32,196 bases of DNA from an uncultured Collinsella sp. (lineage in GTDB: Bacteria; Actinomycetota; Coriobacteriia; Coriobacteriales; Coriobacteriaceae), in NCBI GenBank assembly GCA_900759335.1, contig CAAEUX010000082.1:1-32196 (forward strand), in the 5' to 3' direction. This document shows positions 7,510-15,368 of this stretch, piece after piece. The notes under the pieces were generated by a model. It was not told where the DNA came from. It was given only the letters and a program-made list of their open reading frames with translations, and ran no database searches. Made by a program: the position numbers and the translations under genes. Numbering within the stretch: position 1 is the stretch's first letter; every line of letters begins with the position of its first letter.

Positions 7510-8892
7510 CTACGCCATGAGCCCACTCAGGCGCTTTTGCTCCTTTGCAGCAAGTGCAATGGAAACCAGGCCGGTAATGGCATCGGCTGCAACCAAGGCA
7601 ACCCAAATACCCTGCGCACCCATCATGCTGCCAAGCAAGTACATGAGCGGTACGGAACAGATCACGTAACGGAGCAGGCCGCAGAACGTGGCGATACCCA
7701 CCTTCTCGTTCGCCTGGAAGTACATCGACATGGTCATGGCAAGATAGCCCAGGGCAACAGCCAGGATGACGGTACGCGTGGCGTTGGCGGCAACCTCAAC
7801 GAGCGCGGGATCGCTGCCGGCAAAGAAGGCACACACCGGCGTGGCGGCAAGCCAGAGTACAACGGTGACCAGCGCCAGCGTCACAACCTGGTACTTAAGC
7901 GTGCAGGAGAGCGTCTCCTTAAGACGCGCCCATGCCTTGGCACCGGCATTGAAGGCAGCGATGGGCTGCAAACCATAGGAGAAGCACTGGGCGACCATCA
8001 TGGTGATGTAGAGAATGTAGCCGTTGATTACGCCGAACGCAGCGATGTAGAGCGAACCCATGTCACCGCCAAGCGTGCCGAGCAGCGAGTTGGCAACGGT
8101 ATTGAAGACGAATGTCGCACCCTGGACCAGGAAGAACGGGAAGCCAATCTTAACGATCTGCCCGCAGATACCCATGTCGAGTTTGAGGTCGACCAGGTTA
8201 ATCTTGAGCTGAGACTTCTTGCCGCCAACATACCAGAAGATGCCGATGGCCCAGATGCCAATGGACAGGCCATAGTACACACCGGCACCCATGACGCCAA
8301 GCTTGAGCACGAAGGTCGAGAGCGCGAGCCAGCAGATGGCAACGATGGCAGATACGGTCATGAGATTTGCCTGGACCTGGACCTTCTCATCGACGCGCAT
8401 AACAGCGGTGATCATCTGGCCGATGACCGTGAGCGGCAATAGAACGGCGAACGTGCGCACGCCGGCGACCGTGTCAGCCATGATATCGGGCGTTGCACCA
8501 AAGAATGCACAGATGGGCTCGGTGAAGACTGCCATCACGACGGCGAGCAGGACCGAAACAATCGCCGTGAGCCAGAAACCCTGGCTAAATGCCTTACTCG
8601 CCCCCTTGATGTCGCCGGCGCCGAGCAGATTGCCCACGACGGCCGGCACGCCCGTACCGAAGAGGTTGCCGAAGGCCAGATTGATATACTCGACAGACAT
8701 GATGATCGAGACGCAAGCAAGACCGTGAGAGCCCAGGCCCCAGCCCATCACGAGACCCTCGAGCACGACCATAATGATCTGCGCGAGCATGCCCTGACCG
8801 GTCACAATTGTGTAGCGGCGCACGAGTTCTGGAATCGGCTTTGAAGCGAGCTCATGCTCCTCCCCAACGACAGCGGTTGTTTCTTCTGCCAT
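7510..8892 (-). CDS. MATE-family multidrug/metabolite efflux transporter
   Basis: A 460-residue integral membrane protein with about twelve hydrophobic helices in two similar halves, typical of MATE exporters driven by Na+ or H+. Landmarks include GMLAQIIMVVLEGLVMGW at the start, the FGTGVPAVVGNLLGAGD segment with QGFWLT after it in the first half, and GLQPIAAFNAGAKAWARLKE in the second half. The start at 8892 has a strong GGAAAGGGGAG ribosome binding site. It begins 39 nt after the stop of the cytosolic amidohydrolase gene on the same strand, so the two are probably co-transcribed. A pairing of hydrolase and exporter suggests processing or disposal of an amide compound, but the substrate is unknown. 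Confidence 0.9.
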   Translation of the reverse strand: MAEETTAVVGEEHELASKPIPELVRRYTIVTGQGMLAQIIMVVLEGLVMGWGLGSHGLACVSIIMSVEYINLAFGNLFGTGVPAVVGNLLGAGDIKGASKAFSQGFWLTAIVSVLLAVVMAVFTEPICAFFGATPDIMADTVAGVRTFAVLLPLTVIGQMITAVMRVDEKVQVQANLMTVSAIVAICWLALSTFVLKLGVMGAGVYYGLSIGIWAIGIFWYVGGKKSQLKINLVDLKLDMGICGQIVKIGFPFFLVQGATFVFNTVANSLLGTLGGDMGSLYIAAFGVINGYILYITMMVAQCFSYGLQPIAAFNAGAKAWARLKETLSCTLKYQVVTLALVTVVLWLAATPVCAFFAGSDPALVEVAANATRTVILAVALGYLAMTMSMYFQANEKVGIATFCGLLRYVICSVPLMYLLGSMMGAQGIWVALVAADAITGLVSIALAAKEQKRLSGLMA

Positions 8893-8931
8893 GGTTCTCC
8901 CCTTTCCTTGAGAGATTGAAAGACTGTGGGG

Positions 8932-10560
8932 CTACTTCTCGTAGACGACCTTACCGGCGATTACCGTAAGCTCAGCCGTGGCGCCGAGAACCTCTGCCGG
9001 CTCGCAGGTAAAGAGATTGCGGTCGAGTACGCAGATGTCGGCTTGCTTGCCGCAGGCGAGTGTGCCGATGCGGTCCTCAGCATGCATAGCGTAGGCAGCG
9101 CCGTAGGTGTATGCGCGCAGGGCCTCGGCCATGGTGATTCGCTCCTCGGGGAACCAACCCTCAGGATTAGATCCGTCCTCGAGCATGCGATAGACCGCGC
9201 CATAGACTTCCTCCATAGGCTCAAGCCCCACAACCGGGAAGTCGGAGCCCAAATGCACGCAGGCACCGCTCGCAAGCAGGCTATGAATTGGCCACGAGAG
9301 CGCCGCGCGCTCGGGGCCAACGGCGTCGTCCTTTGCCAAGTCGGCCATATCGAGCAGCATATGCCACGGCTGCATGGCCGGACAGACGCCGAGTTCCGCA
9401 TAGCGCGGCAAATCCTCAGGTTGAACAGTCTCGTTGTGCTCCATGGAGTGACGACAGCCCATAAGACCGTAACGCTTCTCACCCTCCTCGAAGCAGTCCA
9501 GGATAAAGCGTACGGAACGATCGCCTATGGCATGGATGCGCGTGTCGACACCCCACTCAAGCGCTTTAAGGATGGCTTTGCGCACGCGCTCTGGATCCTC
9601 AGCCGGCTCGCCACAGGTCTCGGGAGCATTAGCATAGGGCTCGAGCATCCAAGCAGTATGATCGGAACACACGCCGTCAATGAACTGCTTAAAGCCATGC
9701 CACTCGACTTGCGTGCCCGGGAAGTCGTATTTCGCCCGAATCTCCTCGAGCGTCATGGCCTCGTTCTCAAAAAGGTCTGTGTACATGAACACGCGCAACG
9801 GATGCTCACCCTTGCGGTTGAGTTCCGCAAGGAATTTATAGGGGTTATCCATGCTCACAAAAGTGGGGTTAACCATGCCGACTGTTGTAATGCCGAGAGC
9901 GTTGGCGCGATGCGCAGTCTTGGCAAAGGAAACACTAGCCACCTCGGGGGCAGGATTGTATACCTCATCCATGAAAAGGGCTCCCGCGTTGTTCGAGAAG
10001 ACCCCAGTGGGGTTGCCAGCTTCATCCTTAAGAATCTTGCCGCCTGATGGGTCTGGCGTTTCAGCAGTAATGCCGATTTTCTCGATTGCACAGGTGTTGG
10101 CACTAAACGTGTGCATGTCAACCTGCTGCAAAAAGACCGGACGGTCCGAAATGTACTCATCGATCATTGTCGCCGTAGGCATCTCGGGCACGTCCCACTG
10201 GAACTGGATAACCTGACAGCCCACGATCCACTCGTTGTTCGGGTGGTCTTTGGCAAACGCCTGCACGCGTTCCATACACTGCTCGAAGCTTGTGCAATCG
10301 ATGAGATTGACGGCGAAATCGGGATCGGTCAAAAAGGCGCCCTGGGCATAGTGAGTGTGTGAATCGATAATGCCAGGCATGACGAGCTTATCGCCATAGT
10401 CGCGCACCTCGGTATCGGACCCGATAAAAGCGTCGAGGTACTTATCTTCGCCGCACGCAACAATTCTGTCACCCGCGATGGCAACGCCGCCCTTGAACGG
10501 TGCCAGCCCGTCACCAGTGAACACAGCATTACTTTTGATGACTAAATCCGCTTTGTCCAT
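8932..10560 (-). CDS. Cytosolic amidohydrolase family 3 (YtcJ-like)
   Basis: A 542-residue metal-dependent hydrolase of the same family as the protein at 134-1936 but without a signal peptide, so it acts in the cytosol. Metal motif HTH is at 68-70 (GIIDSHTHYAQG). Further landmarks are QQVDMHTFSANTCAIEKIGI, RIHAIGDRSVRFILDCFEEG, CRHSMEHNE, HLGSDFPVVG and the C-terminal RIGTLACGKQADICVLD. ATG at 10560 is chosen because GAGGAGG lies 5 nt upstream; the frame stays open further upstream without a comparable site. It leads a probable two-gene operon with the MATE exporter. A paralogue of the membrane LuxR regulator lies upstream on the same strand, repeating the arrangement seen at 134-3037. Substrate not predictable; family members act on N-substituted amides. 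Confidence 0.87.
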   Translation of the reverse strand: MDKADLVIKSNAVFTGDGLAPFKGGVAIAGDRIVACGEDKYLDAFIGSDTEVRDYGDKLVMPGIIDSHTHYAQGAFLTDPDFAVNLIDCTSFEQCMERVQAFAKDHPNNEWIVGCQVIQFQWDVPEMPTATMIDEYISDRPVFLQQVDMHTFSANTCAIEKIGITAETPDPSGGKILKDEAGNPTGVFSNNAGALFMDEVYNPAPEVASVSFAKTAHRANALGITTVGMVNPTFVSMDNPYKFLAELNRKGEHPLRVFMYTDLFENEAMTLEEIRAKYDFPGTQVEWHGFKQFIDGVCSDHTAWMLEPYANAPETCGEPAEDPERVRKAILKALEWGVDTRIHAIGDRSVRFILDCFEEGEKRYGLMGCRHSMEHNETVQPEDLPRYAELGVCPAMQPWHMLLDMADLAKDDAVGPERAALSWPIHSLLASGACVHLGSDFPVVGLEPMEEVYGAVYRMLEDGSNPEGWFPEERITMAEALRAYTYGAAYAMHAEDRIGTLACGKQADICVLDRNLFTCEPAEVLGATAELTVIAGKVVYEK

Positions 10561-10611
10561 ATGAGCCTCCTCAGACGTTACAGGACAATGGATAAGCGCC
10601 ACGATACGGCG

Positions 10612-10684
10612 CGCCCAATCGGTGAGGGAGCATTTGCCGCCCCCTCGTGACACGTGCCTACAGGCAATTGGGCGTCTGTCCAGC
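10612..10684 (-). promoter_or_regulatory. Candidate three-way-junction leader RNA before the cytosolic amidohydrolase
   Basis: On the minus strand CGCCCAAT (10684-10677) and ATTGGGCG (10619-10612) close a domain that holds two smaller hairpins: TGCCTGTAGGCA, and GAGGG pairing with CCCTC. It lies in the 306-nt gene-free stretch 10561-10866 between the regulator and the amidohydrolase gene, about 50 nt before the start codon. It could be a cis-regulatory RNA or an operator. No known riboswitch class was recognised. Confidence 0.4.
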
Positions 10685-10768
10685 GCCCTACGCCCCGCGT
10701 CAACACCCATTGACGCACCTCCAGCACAAGCTGCCAAGATGGAACCGAGCGAACGGACGGATTAAGCA

Positions 10769-10782
10769 GGTTTACACGTCTG
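10769..10782. promoter_or_regulatory. Candidate shared regulator site, copy 2
   Basis: GGTTTACACGTCTG lies upstream of the amidohydrolase-MATE operon, next to the second membrane LuxR paralogue. It is nearly identical to GGTTTACCGTCTGG at 18457-18470 and resembles copy 1 at 2005-2020. Its role as a binding site is inference. Confidence 0.35.
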
Positions 10783-10866
10783 AACAGGTATTTTATTGTC
10801 TAAGTTTATTGTCGCTTCTTTACGCCGAGCAGTCTGCGATACACCGTCAGCCGGACCACTCCAGCC

Positions 10867-11859
10867 TCACGAGCGCCAGAATGCCTCAATCAAGTCGTCA
10901 CGCGCCTTGACTTCGCTCTTTACATAGATGCGATGCAGGTAAGCCTTGACGGTACCCGGACTAATCACAAGTTCATTAGCAATATTTTGGACATCGAGTC
11001 CACGCAATACGAGTGTAAGCACTTCCTGTTCGCGCTTTGAAAGCCCATGCTCGTCCGAGAAAATCACAACACGCGAGACAAGGTCCTCCCGTGCATCACG
11101 GCGCTCTGTCGCTACCTCTTCATCGGCACGAGGGTGACGCGAGAACACACGTAAGATATGGCTGAACTGTTTAAATAGCTGAACGGCTGCAGCCACAAAC
11201 AATAAATTCTCTGAGATATTCCGCTCGCCCAGATACCATAAAAAGGCGCTCACTATCACGTTGTCAACGTCAGGCGTGCAGAATAGGATCATATAGGTAT
11301 CCTCGATAACCACCATCACGGTAAGCACGCAGGCTATGCGAAAGAACGTCCGAGAGCGCTCAAGATCGAGCCGCTCAGCCCTATTCTCCGTCTTGCGATA
11401 GCGGGCGTAAGCATATACCAAGCAGAATGCCATTCCCAAATCGCGCGCAAGCCAAAAAAGATATTGCTGAATCTGGCTCGCAAAGCCAGTACGAGGTACC
11501 AGAGCAAGCTGAAGCACGGCGATCGGTACGACATATGCGGCAACACGCTTAACGGTTACCTCATCGTGTAAGCGAAACGTTACCCAAAGCCATACGCACG
11601 CAAGAATCGCCACGCCCAGCGCGCAGCGCAGTAACGGATGTTGAAGCGGCTCATTAAACGTCACCACATAGTCATATTTGAGCCGGTTGTACTCATCAAA
11701 GAAGATCACCGACATATCGAAGACATAGAGAAGGAAGCCCGCGGCCGCCACCAAACAATCGCGTCGACGAGTCATGAGCCATATTACGAGTGCAGTTGAT
11801 GCCGTTACCAATCCAATGCCCATGACAAGAATCGTATAGATAAAGAATGCGAAGCTCAT
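10867..11859 (-). CDS. Membrane-anchored LuxR-type transcriptional regulator (paralogue 2)
   Basis: A 330-residue paralogue of the regulators at 2075-3037 and 18601-19566: about seven membrane helices, a charged linker (PRADEEVATERRDAREDL) and a C-terminal LuxR helix-turn-helix (SKREQEVLTLVL, then ANELVISPGTVKAYLH). The family signatures are FFDEY in the second helix region, VVIEDTYMIL and ERNISEN. ATG at 11859 is chosen because GAGGG lies just upstream; more upstream in-frame codons have no ribosome binding site. It precedes the amidohydrolase-MATE operon on the same strand with a 306-nt gap, so that operon has its own promoter and is the probable target. The signal it detects is unknown. 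Confidence 0.8.
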   Translation of the reverse strand: MSFAFFIYTILVMGIGLVTASTALVIWLMTRRRDCLVAAAGFLLYVFDMSVIFFDEYNRLKYDYVVTFNEPLQHPLLRCALGVAILACVWLWVTFRLHDEVTVKRVAAYVVPIAVLQLALVPRTGFASQIQQYLFWLARDLGMAFCLVYAYARYRKTENRAERLDLERSRTFFRIACVLTVMVVIEDTYMILFCTPDVDNVIVSAFLWYLGERNISENLLFVAAAVQLFKQFSHILRVFSRHPRADEEVATERRDAREDLVSRVVIFSDEHGLSKREQEVLTLVLRGLDVQNIANELVISPGTVKAYLHRIYVKSEVKARDDLIEAFWRS

Positions 11860-11948
11860 ACTACCCTCATTCCGCGCACAACCAGCTTGATTCCGCATTA
11901 CGGTTATGGTAGAAACATCGACGAATACCAAGATCGAAAGGAGATGCC

Positions 11949-12140
11949 ATGGCGCCGATTGCACCGCTCAAGATTATTGTCGCGCCTGCCGCCAAGGCCA
12001 TCGCCAAGATCGGTTCGACCATGACCTACGATGACGTTCCTTGCATCGTTGATGAGCGCAACGACAGCTGCCCTTACCTGGGACACGTCCCCTTCTTTGC
12101 GCCTAAGCTTTCCTCTTCACTCGACCAGCGCAACTGTTAG
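11949..12140 (+). CDS. Small hypothetical protein (63 aa)
   Basis: A short reading frame starting MAPIAPLKIIVAPAAKAIAK and ending in Cys. An AAAGGAG ribosome binding site sits 5 nt before the ATG, better than most chance ORFs have. The first 20 residues are moderately hydrophobic with two Lys; the rest is polar and has three Cys (CIVDERNDSCPYLGH and the last residue). It is divergent from the second membrane LuxR regulator and convergent with the APC transporter that ends at 12240. I do not recognise the family. It may be a real small protein or a chance frame. Confidence 0.45.
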   Translation: MAPIAPLKIIVAPAAKAIAKIGSTMTYDDVPCIVDERNDSCPYLGHVPFFAPKLSSSLDQRNC

Positions 12141-12239
12141 CATAACCTCCACGATTGCCGCAGTAATCCTCGCAGCAATTTATTAACTTGGAAGCAACCC
12201 CGGTTTTAGCCCCGTGCCGGTGGGCCAAGCCCCTCAAGG

Positions 12240-13631
12240 TCAGCGTTTTCTATACACGCCAACGCCGGGATTGTCGACGCTGCGGCCGCGGCGCGATATG
12301 AGGCGCGAAACCTCGCCCAGCAACACGGCGATCACCACACCCATGAGAATGGGCAACTTTGCCATTTCGGCGGGCGAGCTATTGAGCGGCACAATCGTAG
12401 CGACAATCGAAAGCACAAGCTCCACCACGGGAATCGCAAGTGCCACCGCAAGCACCTTGCCCTCGAAGGGCGCGCGGAACACGCGCGGGCGATCGTCGTA
12501 TTTGCGCAGGCGCCAAAACGCTGGGAACATCGGGATATAGCTCATGAGCAGAAAGACGACGTTCATCGAAAAGAATACCCAAAAAACGTCGGAACCCTCG
12601 CCCAGCGGAATCTGAAGCAGTAGTACCAGGCTGGCAAAACAACCGTTAATGATTGCCGAGCCATTGGGCATGCCGGTCTTCTTGGACACCAGAGCAAAGG
12701 GGCGCGGCATGTTGCCATGGCGCGCGGCATAGCTCGCCACGTTGTTGACGCCAAAGCTCCAGCAGATCATGTTGGCGAACAGCGTCACCAAAAAGGCCAC
12801 GCCCACGACCATCGTCAGCGGATGGCTGCGCCCCAACATGGCGGCGACCGCGTCCACAATGCCCGAATCGAGCGAAAGCTGCTCGGTGGGAACCGCGGCT
12901 CCAATGCCGATGCCGCAGATAATGTAGATTGCCGCAATGGCAACGCCACCAGCGATAACCGCCTTGGGGATATCGCGCGATGGGTTTTTCATCGTACTGG
13001 CAAAGGTCGCGACCACTTCGAAGCCCATAAAGTTGAATAGGATGATCGATAGGTACGTCAACGAATTGGTGTCGCCCAAGTCTGGAATGAAGGTCTTAAA
13101 CGACATATCGTTGGCAAAGCCGTTATTGTAAGCAAACCAGATGCCAACGATTCCTACCACAGCTGTAATGAGTACTTTGATGACAGCGCCGCCATCCATG
13201 ACCCAATCGGCCTCGGCAACCGGCTGCATCGCCATGACGGTGACACCCCACACAAAGGCAAGCTCGATGGCAATTCGGACCCCAAGCGAAAACTCGATGC
13301 CCCATACCGCATTGATAACACTGGGAAACATGCAGGCGATACTTGCCACCCACAGCGGAAAGTTAACCCAGTAGCACCAGGAACAACGGGCTCCCCAACG
13401 GTCACCCAGGCCCAAGCGAACCCAATCGTACAGACCGCCCTCGGAATCGAACGCCGTACCCAGCTCGGCCACCACCAGGCCATAGGGAAGCAAAAACGTA
13501 ATGATGAGGAAGATCCACCAGAAGAACTGCACGTTACCCATGGCAGATGCCGGAGCAGCCGCCTCGATGGTAAATACGACGCAGATAACCGAGAGGATGA
13601 CCTCGAACAGGGAGAACTTTTTACCTGCCAT
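12240..13631 (-). CDS. APC-superfamily amino acid/polyamine transporter 1
   Basis: A 463-residue membrane protein with about twelve helices, of the amino acid-polyamine-organocation family. The start has the family pattern IEAAAPASAMGNVQFFWW and LPYGLVVAELGTAFDSEGGLYDWV, and later regions include FNFMGFEVVATFASTMKNPSRDIPKAV. It is a paralogue of the transporter at 15624-17063. GTGTGCC precedes ATG 13631, with a GGGGGAG ribosome binding site. It follows the second agmatine deiminase on the same strand but is separated by several strong hairpins, so it is expressed separately or by read-through. Likely cargo is agmatine, putrescine or an amino acid; exchange of agmatine for putrescine is known for related transporters in agmatine gene clusters. 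Confidence 0.85.
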   Translation of the reverse strand: MAGKKFSLFEVILSVICVVFTIEAAAPASAMGNVQFFWWIFLIITFLLPYGLVVAELGTAFDSEGGLYDWVRLGLGDRWGARCSWCYWVNFPLWVASIACMFPSVINAVWGIEFSLGVRIAIELAFVWGVTVMAMQPVAEADWVMDGGAVIKVLITAVVGIVGIWFAYNNGFANDMSFKTFIPDLGDTNSLTYLSIILFNFMGFEVVATFASTMKNPSRDIPKAVIAGGVAIAAIYIICGIGIGAAVPTEQLSLDSGIVDAVAAMLGRSHPLTMVVGVAFLVTLFANMICWSFGVNNVASYAARHGNMPRPFALVSKKTGMPNGSAIINGCFASLVLLLQIPLGEGSDVFWVFFSMNVVFLLMSYIPMFPAFWRLRKYDDRPRVFRAPFEGKVLAVALAIPVVELVLSIVATIVPLNSSPAEMAKLPILMGVVIAVLLGEVSRLISRRGRSVDNPGVGVYRKR

Positions 13632-13650
13632 GGCACACTCCCCCTACAGC

Positions 13651-13726
13651 AAAAAGGATGGCATCTGTACCGAAGGCGCAGCCCAAGGTAGGGTTACAGG
13701 CCGCGTCACCGGTGCAGGTGCCATCC
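13651..13726 (-). promoter_or_regulatory. Terminator-like structure in the leader of APC transporter 1
   Basis: On the minus strand GGATGGCA (13726-13719) pairs with TGCCATCC (13663-13656) around a 55-nt branched centre that includes CTGTA/TACAG, and is followed by five T. The end of the T-run is about 20 nt before the start codon and next to the ribosome binding site, leaving no room for a promoter in between. Transporter transcripts must therefore read through it, as in attenuators and terminating riboswitches. No known riboswitch consensus was recognised. Confidence 0.55.
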
Positions 13727-13851
13727 CATAGAGAAGAGAGGATGCAATTGTTGGACCAACGCTCGCGGAACAGGCGGGTGAAGATGACGATACGCTGGTA
13801 CAAAGATACTCCGATCAAAACGGCCGCGTATACGACCGGAAACTATCAACA

Positions 13852-13934
13852 ATTGAATACGCGTCTGACCTGGGATATCCAAGCGAACAATTGGCCTAAC
13901 CCGCAATAAATCCCAGGCCAGACGCGTATTCGAT
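13852..13934. repeat. Long intergenic inverted repeat, 25-bp arms
   Basis: Arms at 13852-13876 and 13910-13934 agree at 23 of 25 positions after reverse complementing one (core GAATACGCGTCTG, then CCTGGGAT), around a 33-nt centre. No T-run follows on either strand. It lies in the 501-nt gene-free stretch 13632-14132, which also holds the APC leader structure, two terminators and a further hairpin. Confidence 0.8.
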
Positions 13935-13935
13935 C

Positions 13936-13976
13936 AAAGAAAAAGGGCACTCCGATGTGGAGGCAACGGAGTGCCC
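13936..13976 (-). terminator. Second tandem terminator after agmatine deiminase copy 2
   Basis: GGGCACTCC at 13945-13953 pairs with GGAGTGCCC at 13968-13976 around a 14-nt loop. On the minus strand a run of five T, then CTTT, follows. It backs up the terminator at 13981-14029. Confidence 0.75.
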
Positions 13977-13980
13977 GAAG

Positions 13981-14029
13981 AAAAACCCAGCCGGTCAACC
14001 AGGCAGCCCTGTGCGCTTGGCCGGCTGGG
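13981..14029 (-). terminator. First tandem terminator after agmatine deiminase copy 2
   Basis: CCCAGCCGG at 13986-13994 pairs with CCGGCTGGG at 14021-14029 around a 26-nt centre, followed on the minus strand by five T. It lies about 100 nt past the agmatine deiminase stop. Confidence 0.78.
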
Positions 14030-14047
14030 TCTCCGAGGTGCCCCAGG

Positions 14048-14105
14048 TCGCCGCGAGAGAGGGGCGCCGCGCACTTCGGTGCGCGAGCGACGGCTTGAGC
14101 GGCGA
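14048..14105 (-). other. Structured 3' untranslated region of agmatine deiminase copy 2
   Basis: TCGCCGC at 14048-14054 pairs with GCGGCGA at 14099-14105, with partial pairing continuing outwards. Inside is a 7-bp hairpin, CGCGCAC/GTGCGCG (14068-14085), whose plus-strand loop is TTCG. It lies between the deiminase stop and the tandem terminators. It may protect the mRNA 3' end. Confidence 0.45.
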
Positions 14106-14132
14106 GATGGGGTGCCCCGGGAAGCCAGGCGA

Positions 14133-15338
14133 TTAAGCGGACGGCTCCTGCTGCGTGATGCAGTGGATGTTGCCGCCGCCGTAGACGACCTGGTCGGACT
14201 GGACGCCCACGCACTTGTAGACGCCCTCGCCCCAGACCTCGTCGTAGATCTTCTGGAGCGTGTCGACGGCCAGCTTGTCGTTCTCGTCGCCGTACTGCGG
14301 GACGATGACGCCGTGGTTGGTGACCAGGTAGTTCATGTAGGAGGCGATCAGCGGCTCGTCGGGGACGCGCGGCTCGGCGTTCTCGTCGGCGTCGATGGTG
14401 TCGCAGGAGGCCTGGTCCATGTACAGCGGGTTCACGGGCATGCAGAGCTTGTAGACCTTAATCTTGCGGCCCTTGGCGTCGACGGCGTTGGAGAGGGTCT
14501 CGTAGGCGGCGTGGCACTGGTCGTAGAACGGGTAGTCGGGGTCGTCGGTCCAGATGCAGGCCATGACGCCCGGGGCGATGAACGTGGCGACGTCGTCGAT
14601 GTGGCCGTTGGTCTCCTCGGGGTCGATGCCCTCCTTGACCCAGATGACCTTCTCGACGCCCAGGTAGTCCTTGAGGTGCTCGCTCATGTACTCGCGAAGC
14701 TCCTCGCTCCAGGGCTCGAACTTCTTGCGGTACTTGGGCCAGATGGACTCGGGGTCCTCTTCCTCCTCGAGCACCGCGGAGCAGGTGCGGCCCGGGGAGA
14801 GCAGGCACTGGTCGGTCACGACGAGGGTGCCCTCGCCGTCGACGGTGATGGAGCCGCCCTCGAGGATCATGTCGTCGGGACGGTAGCGGCGGCAGCCGGA
14901 GAGCTCGGCCATCTTGAGGGCGATCTGCTCGTCCTTGTCCCACGGAAAATAGAGGCCGTCGACGAGGCCGCCGTAGGCGTTGAAGTGCCAGTGGTTGGCG
15001 CGCTTCCCGCCCTTGCCGTCGATGACGTAGGTGGCGGCGGTGTCGCGGAACCAGGCGTCGTCGGTGGTCATCTCGATGACGGTGACGTTCTCGTCGTTCT
15101 CGAAGACGGCCTTGCAGTTGGCGTAGTCGACCTGGTTGGCGCACATGTAGACCGGGGTGAACTCGGCGATGGCGCGGGCGATGGCGGCATACTGCCTCTG
15201 GGCGGGCTTGGCGCCGTGGGCCCAGGTGTCGGTGCGGTGGGGCCAGCCCATCCACACGCGGTCCTGCGGGGCGAACTCGGCGGGCATGAAGAAGCCGTCG
15301 GCCCTGGGGGTGGACTCGGACTCGGTGATCGTACGCAT
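14133..15338 (-). CDS. aguA: Agmatine deiminase, copy 2
   Basis: A 401-residue agmatine deiminase converting agmatine to N-carbamoylputrescine. It has the same ordered motifs as copy 1: MPAEFAPQDRVWMGWPHR, DDAWFRDTAATYV, HFNAYGG, EGGSITVDGEGT, NGHIDDVATF and GGGNIHCITQQ with the catalytic Cys at about 393. Compared with copy 1 it has an insertion of roughly 25 residues, rich in Glu, after the LLSPGR segment. ATG at 15338 is chosen for the GGAGGAAATCTT ribosome binding site directly upstream; the open frame extends further but without a start signal. It follows ptcA and APC transporter 2 on the same strand, so it belongs to the catabolic operon. Codons end in G or C almost without exception, more so than in copy 1. 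Confidence 0.93.
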   Translation of the reverse strand: MRTITESESTPRADGFFMPAEFAPQDRVWMGWPHRTDTWAHGAKPAQRQYAAIARAIAEFTPVYMCANQVDYANCKAVFENDENVTVIEMTTDDAWFRDTAATYVIDGKGGKRANHWHFNAYGGLVDGLYFPWDKDEQIALKMAELSGCRRYRPDDMILEGGSITVDGEGTLVVTDQCLLSPGRTCSAVLEEEEDPESIWPKYRKKFEPWSEELREYMSEHLKDYLGVEKVIWVKEGIDPEETNGHIDDVATFIAPGVMACIWTDDPDYPFYDQCHAAYETLSNAVDAKGRKIKVYKLCMPVNPLYMDQASCDTIDADENAEPRVPDEPLIASYMNYLVTNHGVIVPQYGDENDKLAVDTLQKIYDEVWGEGVYKCVGVQSDQVVYGGGNIHCITQQEPSA

Positions 15339-15368
15339 AAGATTTCCTCCAAATCGAACGATCGTTTG

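Noticed and set aside
13651..13726. Guanidine (ykkC-type) riboswitch before APC transporter 1
   Set aside because: Position and substrate logic fit, but the conserved ykkC core sequences are not present, so only an unassigned structured leader is reported.
13852..13934. Invertible promoter (phase-variable switch) between the 25-bp arms
   Set aside because: The segment between the arms is only 33 nt, too short for a typical invertible promoter, and no site-specific recombinase gene is in the window.
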